DNA of 17,830 nucleotides from Opitutales bacterium (lineage in GTDB: Bacteria > Verrucomicrobiota > Verrucomicrobiia > Opitutales > UBA2987), in contig JAJFLT010000035.1 in the NCBI GenBank assembly GCA_021772555.1, positions 1 through 17,830 of the forward strand, given 5' to 3'. This document shows positions 7,778 through 13,319 of this stretch, in pieces. The notes under the pieces were generated by a model. That model searched no databases. It was not told where the DNA came from and worked only from the letters and a program-made list of their open reading frames with translations. How positions within the stretch are numbered: the first letter of the stretch is position 1; each line of letters starts with the position of its first letter. A program made the position numbers and the translations under genes.

Positions 7778-7878
7778 ATCACATGAACAATTAATCCATT
7801 AAAAACAAAATTAAGAAATGATAACTCCCATTCCGAAGAACATGCGAAATACCGACTTTGAGGAAGACAAATTAAGAT

Positions 7879-9726
7879 ATGAAAATCGTCAAATTTTTAA
7901 AATCGAGAAATATTTTTAGTGTACTTATTTTTCCTAGCGTGGTCTTGCTGGCTGTAGCTTCTGGAGGGTTATTTTTATACCTCCAGTCAACGTTACGTCA
8001 GCAGACGGTTGATTTTGCTGTTAAAGAGGCAAAATCAACCATTAACCAATATAAGACGCTTCGAAGTTACTACACTAAGAATGTGGTTAAGAAGGCCAAA
8101 GAAAGTGGAATGCGGATTCACTTTGAACACCGTGACTCCAAAAATACGATACCACTCCCTGCGACCGTAATTCAGGATTTAAGCCAGCAATTGAATGATG
8201 GCGAAAATGGTCTCAAACTCAAGCTCTATAGTAAATTCCCTTTTCCTAATCGCAAAGATAGGGTCTTAGATGATTTTGCCAATGAAGCATTGGATTATTT
8301 TTCCGAAAGTTCTGGAGAAACATTTGTCAAAAAGGATTTAGCGTCCGGCAGAGAAAATGTACGAGTTGCAATTGCCGATCGGCTGACGGTTCAGGCGTGC
8401 GTAAATTGCCATAATTCGCATCCCGACACGCCGAAGAGTGATTGGAATTTGGGCGACGTTCGTGGTGTGTTGGAGGTTGTCTCTCCCATAAATAATCAAA
8501 TGGGAGCCTATCGCAAGGTGAGGGCGACATTGGGTGGCATCACGTTAGCTATTCTTGCCGTGGCAGGTCTGTTGCTATGCTTCATGTTGTCCCAGAGAAA
8601 GCGAATCGGAATGATCCTGGAGGATATATCCGCTGCCTCAAGAGGAGATCTTACGCGAAGGAGCTCAGTTTCCGGCAACAGTAATTTAGGGCGAGTTGGC
8701 GATGCCTTTTCCGCTTTCATGGCTGACCTCCGATCGAGTTTGTCCGGAATTAACCGAAACGCCGAGGCATTGGCGCTCTCCTCAGTGAGTCTGAAAAGTG
8801 TGAGCCAACAAATGAGCCACAATGCAGAAGAGACTTCCACACAAGCAAATGTAGTGTCTGCCTCCAGTGAACAGGTAACCAACAACGTGCAGACTGTGGC
8901 TACGGGGGCAGAGGAAATGAGCGCCAGCATCAAGGAGATCGCTCGTAATGCGACAGATGCCTCGGCAGTGGCCGACAAGGCTGTCAATGTAGCTGAAAAA
9001 ACTAATGCAACAGTTGGTAAACTGGGCGAAAGCAGTGCGCAGATCGGGGAAGTCATCAAAGTGATCACTTCCATTGCGCAACAAACCAACCTGTTGGCCT
9101 TAAACGCGACCATCGAAGCGGCTCGGGCCGGTGAAGCAGGCAAAGGTTTCGCTGTAGTAGCCAACGAGGTGAAGGAGTTGGCCAAGGAGACGTCTTCGTC
9201 AGCCAAGGACATCAGTCAAAAGATCGAGGCCATTCAGGAGGATACCGAAGGTTCCGTCACAGCCATCGGGGAGATACGGGAGATCATTGGGCAGATCAAT
9301 GACATTCAGAACACCATCGCAACAGCGGTGGAAGAGCAGAGTGCCACTACCAACGAAATCGTGAGAAACGTGAGTGAGGCAGCTCATGGCAGCACGGAGA
9401 TATCCCAGACCATCACTGGGGTTGCCCGGGCAGCCCAGGATACTTCCGGAGGGGCAATCGACACACAGAAGGCAGCACAGGATCAGGCCCGCATGGCGGC
9501 TGAGTTGCAGCAGCTTGTGGGGCAATTCAAGATTGGTAACGATGGCGAAGCACCAATATCACCAAACGCTTCGGAATCGAGACCTAATCCAGTTGTAGAT
9601 GCGGTTAAGCCTTCGGAGAATTTGGATCAGGCAAACGGTGGAAATCGAAAAATAGAAATCGAGAATGACGAGGAGAATTGGCTTGAAATGGCGGGTAGCG
9701 GCTTGGATAAAAATGGTCATGGCTAA
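7879..9726 (+). CDS. Heme c-binding methyl-accepting chemotaxis protein (DUF3365/Tll0287-like sensor)
   Basis: 615 residues. TM1 is at about 12-35, the periplasmic sensor at about 36-215, and TM2 at about 217-238. The sensor has a c-type heme motif, CVNCH (Cys174, Cys177, His178), followed by NSHPDTPKSDWNLGDVRGVL. This segment is characteristic of Tll0287-like (DUF3365) domains, PAS-like folds with one covalent heme. A short HAMP-like region follows (about 239-292; ISAASRGDLTRR), then the signalling coiled coil and the tip QQTNLLALNA, IEAARAGEAGKGFAVVANEV. The C-terminal tail has NDEENWLEM (596-604), shared with the previous MCP. AGGAAG at 7861-7866 is a plausible but distant RBS. It is expected to steer motility by redox state or a heme-binding gas such as O2, NO or CO. 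Heme attachment would need the cytochrome c maturation system, encoded elsewhere. MCP identity and heme motif are firm; the signal is inference. Confidence 0.93.
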   Translation: MKIVKFLKSRNIFSVLIFPSVVLLAVASGGLFLYLQSTLRQQTVDFAVKEAKSTINQYKTLRSYYTKNVVKKAKESGMRIHFEHRDSKNTIPLPATVIQDLSQQLNDGENGLKLKLYSKFPFPNRKDRVLDDFANEALDYFSESSGETFVKKDLASGRENVRVAIADRLTVQACVNCHNSHPDTPKSDWNLGDVRGVLEVVSPINNQMGAYRKVRATLGGITLAILAVAGLLLCFMLSQRKRIGMILEDISAASRGDLTRRSSVSGNSNLGRVGDAFSAFMADLRSSLSGINRNAEALALSSVSLKSVSQQMSHNAEETSTQANVVSASSEQVTNNVQTVATGAEEMSASIKEIARNATDASAVADKAVNVAEKTNATVGKLGESSAQIGEVIKVITSIAQQTNLLALNATIEAARAGEAGKGFAVVANEVKELAKETSSSAKDISQKIEAIQEDTEGSVTAIGEIREIIGQINDIQNTIATAVEEQSATTNEIVRNVSEAAHGSTEISQTITGVARAAQDTSGGAIDTQKAAQDQARMAAELQQLVGQFKIGNDGEAPISPNASESRPNPVVDAVKPSENLDQANGGNRKIEIENDEENWLEMAGSGLDKNGHG

Positions 9727-9781
9727 CCACGCTCATTTTAGGGCCTGTCAACGTAATCCGTTAATAACAAATAATCAATTT

Positions 9782-10366
9782 ATGAAACTACCAAAATTAC
9801 GTTATACGGTGTTTTTATTACTCTCGATTGGATTAGTTTTAGCAAGTCAGAATTCCTCCGTTGCCGATCGTCCGAATTATCAACTTCTTAGCTTTAACGA
9901 AGATTGGTCCACAATATCAGCGCAGCCGAAGAAAGACCTGCTCGATCAGATTAAGTATATCCCTTTGTCGGGAAATGACACAGTTTGGGCTAGTTTTGGG
10001 GGACATTTGAGCGAACGCGTAGAAAGCTGGTCCAATTTCGCTTTTGGTGCGCCGACCAATAACGATGATAGCTTTCTTTTTCACGGAGATCTTTATCTTG
10101 GGAAAATATCCGTGTCTTCAGCGAGTTTATCAATACCACGGCATCAAACCGCAATCTAAGCTGATATTTTGAATGCTTTTGTTGACTTTAATATACCTTT
10201 TAAAAAATATTTTTCCCGTAAACCATACATAGAATTAACGGTGAACAAACCTCAATTAATGGTTATTGTTTGTCAGTCGTCTGTTTCCGTTTTTGCGCGA
10301 TCGCGCAAAAATTTGATCGGCCAAGTGGCATTGACTATCCGCCACAGTATCCTGGAGGCATCGTGA
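9782..10366 (+). pseudogene. Broken alginate-export-family porin (N-terminal third only)
   Basis: The ATG at 9782 opens a protein with a signal peptide (LRYTVFLLLSIGLVLAS, cleavage near SSVA) and then FNEDWSTI, LLDQIKYIPLSGNDTVWASF, GGHLSERVESWSNFAFGAP. This is the start of alginate-export (AlgE-like) outer-membrane proteins. Near 10101 a one-base loss shifts the frame; the family sequence continues in another frame as ENIRVFSEFINTTASNRNLS. It returns to the first frame near 10160 as ADILNAFVDFNIPF, then decays through QLMVIVCQSSVSV (compare the family's 'elm.gsqrlvsv') to a stop at 10364-10366. The remaining barrel of several hundred residues is missing. TAA at 10157-10159 ends the first open piece (125 residues). 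The gene should be non-functional; the two indels could be sequencing errors, but the missing 3' part could not. Confidence 0.75.
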
Positions 10367-10402
10367 ATTCGCACTTATAGACCATAGACCAATAATGCCG
10401 CG

Positions 10403-10436
10403 CCGGGTTGATTCCGCCTTTCACCCGGAGCGGAAT
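10403..10436. repeat. Overlapping inverted repeats
   Basis: ATTCCGC (10411-10417) pairs with GCGGAAT (10430-10436). The overlapping CCGGGT (10403-10408) pairs with ACCCGG (10423-10428). The two stems exclude each other, as in a two-state RNA or a nested palindromic extragenic repeat. The region lies between the porin pseudogene and a stronger hairpin at 10450-10495. Confidence 0.4.
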
Positions 10437-10449
10437 TATCGCATGGAAG

Positions 10450-10503
10450 CGCCGGATGTAACCTCCGCCGATTAATTGAAACGGAGGGTCCGGCGTTTCT
10501 TTG
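10450..10503 (+). terminator. Large terminator-like hairpin between convergent units
   Basis: The outer stem is CGCCGGA (10450-10456) with TCCGGCG (10489-10495), and the inner stem is CCTCCG (10462-10467) with CGGAGG (10482-10487). The tail is TTTCTTTG at 10496-10503. This is the most stable hairpin in the window. It lies 18 bases beyond the 3' end of the minus-strand glycosylase gene and after the plus-strand block, so it can serve both; the T-rich side favours plus-strand termination. Confidence 0.6.
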
Positions 10504-10520
10504 TGCATAAAATAAAGACC

Positions 10521-11390
10521 TCAAGTTCTACTCCGTTCCCCAGCGAACAGAAATTGTTGGGCCAGTCCGGCCAAGGAGCCGAAGTGGATGCGGCCAAAAT
10601 GGGCGATTTGTTCGCGCGTCCAACCTTCCAGCCGGTATTGGCGCCGCATGGCCTTCTCTATCCATACATCGACGGGAAACGCATCCAGCCGACCAGCCCC
10701 GAAAAGGAGCACGCAGTCGGCAACTTTTTGGCCGACTCCGGGCAATCGTTGCAATTGCCGACGGGCTTGCGGGTAGGGGAGCGTGTCCAAATGTTTGAGA
10801 ATACTAGGTTCATGAGCCAGCGCGTGGGCAGTTTGTTTTATGTATCGGGCGCGGTAACCGGCTTTGCAAAGACGCAATTCGGCTTCCGGGATTTCCAGAA
10901 TTGCTTTCCAGGTGGGCAAAGAATAATGATCTCCACTGATGGTGGTTCCGAGCCGGCGGGCCGCCGTTTCACAGATTTGTTTAATCTGCACAATTTGCTT
11001 GTTGGAACTGCATAGGAAACAGAAAAGAGTTTCGCTCAAAGGTTGGCGCAGGATACGCAAGCCGCACCATGTTTCCAAAGCTGATCGGAAGACTTCATCA
11101 CTTCGCCATGGCAACTCGTCGATGAGTTGTTCATAATCCTGATCGGCACCTAAATAGCGCCTGATTTCGGGCGTGGTATTTTTTTCCAGGGCGGAAGGGC
11201 ATTTCCACTGTAAATCGCCATTATTGGTGAGTCTGACTTTGGCCAGGGACTGACCCCAAATCCCTGTCCATTCACCGGTCTTTGAATGCTTCCAACGAAA
11301 GGCTTGGCCGCCGTCGAGAGTTTCCGCCAGGGAGCACGGGGTAAACGGCGTGGATCGTTCCAGTGTTTTCCACCGTGTCCAGCCATCCAT
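10521..11390 (-). CDS. ogg: OGG1-type 8-oxoguanine DNA glycosylase / AP lyase
   Basis: 289 residues from ATG 11390. It removes 8-oxoguanine from DNA in base-excision repair. The N-terminal region has SLAETLDGGQAFRW (20-33), matching OGG1 'CGQSFRW'. The middle has LRILRQPLSETLFCFLCSSN (111-130), matching OGG1 'GLRLLRQDP...CSSNN'. The helix-hairpin-helix-GPD motif is LPGVGQKVADC (216-226), with the Schiff-base Lys222 and the catalytic Asp241 in FPVDVW. It is thus a bifunctional OGG1-like enzyme of the eukaryote-type family and not MutM. The ATG at 11390 lies 4 bases after the upstream gene's stop. An in-frame ATG at 11450 would overlap that gene by 56 bases and adds an N-terminus with no family match, so 11390 is preferred. 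Both RBSs are weak, and translational coupling is likely. Confidence 0.9.
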   Translation of the reverse strand: MDGWTRWKTLERSTPFTPCSLAETLDGGQAFRWKHSKTGEWTGIWGQSLAKVRLTNNGDLQWKCPSALEKNTTPEIRRYLGADQDYEQLIDELPWRSDEVFRSALETWCGLRILRQPLSETLFCFLCSSNKQIVQIKQICETAARRLGTTISGDHYSLPTWKAILEIPEAELRLCKAGYRARYIKQTAHALAHEPSILKHLDTLPYPQARRQLQRLPGVGQKVADCVLLFGAGRLDAFPVDVWIEKAMRRQYRLEGWTREQIAHFGRIHFGSLAGLAQQFLFAGERSRT

Positions 11391-11394
11391 TTTC

Positions 11395-11889
11395 TCAGGG
11401 CGATTTCCAGAGAAAACTTTCTTTGTCGGCGATGAATTTGCCTTGGTCATCTTGAACAGTCAGGCGCCAGGCCAGGATTTTGATCTCGTTTTGAGGCCAG
11501 TCACTTCCAGTTATGCCGGCGAAAATTTCACGGGTTCTCGGAATACTGGAGGGAAGGGGAAGGAGAAACTCTTTTTCCTGAGTGGACTCACTGGTAATGA
11601 TTTCGAGTTTGAGGCGTGCATTTTTTGGAAGAGCCCGAACGTTTTGATTTAGCGTGAGGATAAAATATTGACCGGCCCGGGCACCTTCTTGGGTGCGAAC
11701 GATCAGCCGTCGCCCCCGGTTTTCTTTTCCGGTAAAAAATTCACTGAGCCGCTGAAACGAATCCGCTGCCAAAAATTGATGATTGACAGTCTTGATTTCC
11801 ACTTCTGCGACGACTGCTGAAGTTAAAAACTGAACTGCCAGAATAATCACTGGTGTGCGCAAGCCAGAGAAATTTGGCCATTGAATCAT
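11395..11889 (-). CDS. Small secreted protein of unknown function
   Basis: 164 residues from the ATG at 11889, chosen because it gives a standard signal peptide: MIQWPNFSGLRT, hydrophobic PVIILAVQFLTS, and the AVVA cleavage site near residue 28. An in-frame ATG at 11943 would add 18 hydrophilic residues and leave only 48 bases to the divergent gene. The mature protein (about 136 residues) is rich in beta-strand-like segments: RRLIVRTQEG, GQYFILTLNQNV, ARLKLEIITS, IKILAWRLTVQD. There is no Cys pair, no lipobox and no transmembrane helix after the signal. It is followed at once by the glycosylase gene in the same direction, so the two probably share a transcript; no functional link is evident. 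I recognise no family. Confidence 0.65.
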   Translation of the reverse strand: MIQWPNFSGLRTPVIILAVQFLTSAVVAEVEIKTVNHQFLAADSFQRLSEFFTGKENRGRRLIVRTQEGARAGQYFILTLNQNVRALPKNARLKLEIITSESTQEKEFLLPLPSSIPRTREIFAGITGSDWPQNEIKILAWRLTVQDDQGKFIADKESFLWKSP

Positions 11890-11991
11890 AGCTTGAGATT
11901 TTGTCACATACCCGGCATTGTCAAAGTTAATCATTGTCTCCATGGGGTTTGCTCAAGTGAAAAATCTTAAAGGGCAACGGGCCTGTAAACT

Positions 11992-12816
11992 GTGAAAAAT
12001 TCGCTCAAAAAGAAGTATGGCAGAGCACTTGTGACGGGGGCAAGCGCGGGCCTGGGGGAAGGGTTTGCCAGTATGCTGCTGGAAGAGGGGCTGGAAGTTT
12101 GGGGGACTTCCCGCAAGCTTGCGCATTTATCCGAGCGGGAAAATTTTCATCCCGTGGAGCTGGACCTCTGCAACGCCGATTCCCTGGATAATTTTCTCAA
12201 TAATGTTCTGCGTAAGGGACCACCGTTCGATATTGTCATCAACAACGCCGGATATGGCGCATTTTATCCGTTTGAAAAATTTCCCAATGACGAAATAGGC
12301 TGCCAGATCGATGTCCTTCTTACGGGGCCGATCAAAGTTTGCAGGGAGGCCTATGCCAGTATGCGTCTACGCGGGCAAGGCGTTCTGGTCAATGTGTCAT
12401 CTGTTGCGGCTGAGTTTCCGCTGCCTTACATGAGCCTTTACAACACAGCCAAGAGTGGCTTATCGGGATTTTCCCGAAGTTTGATTTTGGAATCCTGCGG
12501 CTCAGGAGTGACGGTGATCGACTTCCAGCCGGGCGATTTTCTGACTGCTTTCAATTCAGCCATGAAACGGGATCCAGACCTGGAGGAGGGAAATGCGGAA
12601 CTATCCACGGCCTGGAATGCTATCGAAAAGATGCTCAACAATGGTCCGCCGGTTGAAATGGCGGTTTGGAAATTACGCAAAACTCTTCAAAGGCCGCGTA
12701 GCGGCACCGTTCGCACGGGCCGAATTTTCCAGGCCGTATTGGCCCCATTTGCTTCGCGCTTACTACCCCGAAATGCCATCTTCTGGAGCATTCGGCGTTA
12801 TTTCGGTCTTCGGTAA
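11992..12816 (+). CDS. Short-chain dehydrogenase/reductase (classical SDR)
   Basis: 274 residues, starting with GTG. It is an NAD(P)-dependent oxidoreductase with a Rossmann fold: cofactor loop TGASAGLG (15-22), an Asp after strand 3 in ELDL (56-59), NNAG (84-87), the catalytic Ser of VNVSSVAA (133-140), and the YxxxK pair Tyr150/Lys154 in YNTAKSG. PGDF follows the usual substrate loop start. The Arg-containing turn after strand 2 (GTSRK, 38-42) suggests a preference for NADP(H). The C-terminal extension (about 215-274) is basic and partly hydrophobic (IFQAVLAPFASRLLP), as in SDRs acting on lipids or at membranes. There is no good RBS and no in-frame ATG nearby. It is divergent from the secreted-protein gene, with about 100 bases between them. 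Substrate unknown. Confidence 0.9.
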   Translation: MKNSLKKKYGRALVTGASAGLGEGFASMLLEEGLEVWGTSRKLAHLSERENFHPVELDLCNADSLDNFLNNVLRKGPPFDIVINNAGYGAFYPFEKFPNDEIGCQIDVLLTGPIKVCREAYASMRLRGQGVLVNVSSVAAEFPLPYMSLYNTAKSGLSGFSRSLILESCGSGVTVIDFQPGDFLTAFNSAMKRDPDLEEGNAELSTAWNAIEKMLNNGPPVEMAVWKLRKTLQRPRSGTVRTGRIFQAVLAPFASRLLPRNAIFWSIRRYFGLR

Positions 12817-13316
12817 AGAAATTCCCGGCCTGAATGCTGTTCAAAGAGCACGATAAAAGTGGGTAATTTCTCCCTTGGACCAATAGGCAGGATTGTCTTG
12901 ATCAAGATGAAGAAATCCTTATATTAGGGATAAGAAAATAAAGGGAAAAAGAGGCTTATACTGGCTTAAGGCGATTAGGGAAAATTTAATTTAAGAGATA
13001 GATATAATTTATAACGTATTATAAGGCAATGATATAGGAATCAGGTAGACTATTTCCTGTGGATCCCAAAATGTCGTCATCAACATTTATCAAGAGAAAA
13101 CTATTTAATCACCGCAAAACTTTCAAAAACAGCGCCCAGAAAAGACGAAGCAAATTTTCACATAGTTTTAACAATTAAATAGTTAGTAATTCGTCACCAA
13201 ATTGATGTTAAAATCTTAACCGTTTGACCCAAATTATTCGTAAAAAAACCTGAAAAAATCGATTACCGGCAACACATTTTCGAAAATTAGACGACATTAA
13301 AGAAAGCAGGAAAAAT
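12817..13316 (+). promoter_or_regulatory. 500-base AT-rich gap upstream of the lectin/PEP-CTERM genes
   Basis: No coding frame is supported on either strand. The stretch is much richer in A and T than the flanking genes. It contains the 12-base perfect palindrome TCTTGATCAAGA (12896-12907), a TTATAA inverted repeat around 13010-13025, and GTTAA/TTAAC at 13207-13220. It presumably holds the promoter of the large gene; TTGACC near 13224 is a -35-like element but no good -10 follows. I see no tRNA or known riboswitch. Confidence 0.4.
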
Positions 13317-13319
13317 TTG
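13296..13319 (+). promoter_or_regulatory. RBS and TTG start of the first lectin gene, conserved in its paralogue
   Basis: ATTAAAGAAAGCAGG (13296-13310) lies 6 bases before the TTG start. The paralogue has ATTAAGTAAGGCAGG (16347-16361) 7 bases before its own TTG. Twelve of 15 bases agree, while the sequence further upstream does not obviously match. The conserved AGG supports TTG as the true start of both genes, a choice made because no ATG or GTG is available before the signal peptide. Confidence 0.6.

Noticed and set aside
8508..9212. 234-codon open frame on the minus strand inside the heme MCP
   Set aside because: It is antisense to the conserved MCP signalling domain, and its Ala/Ser/Leu-rich translation mirrors the coiled-coil codons. 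No RBS or known motif.
9665..9781. Start at 9665 for the reading frame leading into the porin pseudogene
   Set aside because: It would overlap the end of the MCP gene by 62 bases. The signal peptide begins at the ATG at 9782.
11391..11450. Longer N-terminus of the DNA glycosylase starting at 11450
   Set aside because: It overlaps the upstream gene and matches nothing in the OGG1 family; the ATG at 11390 fits the junction better. It remains possible.
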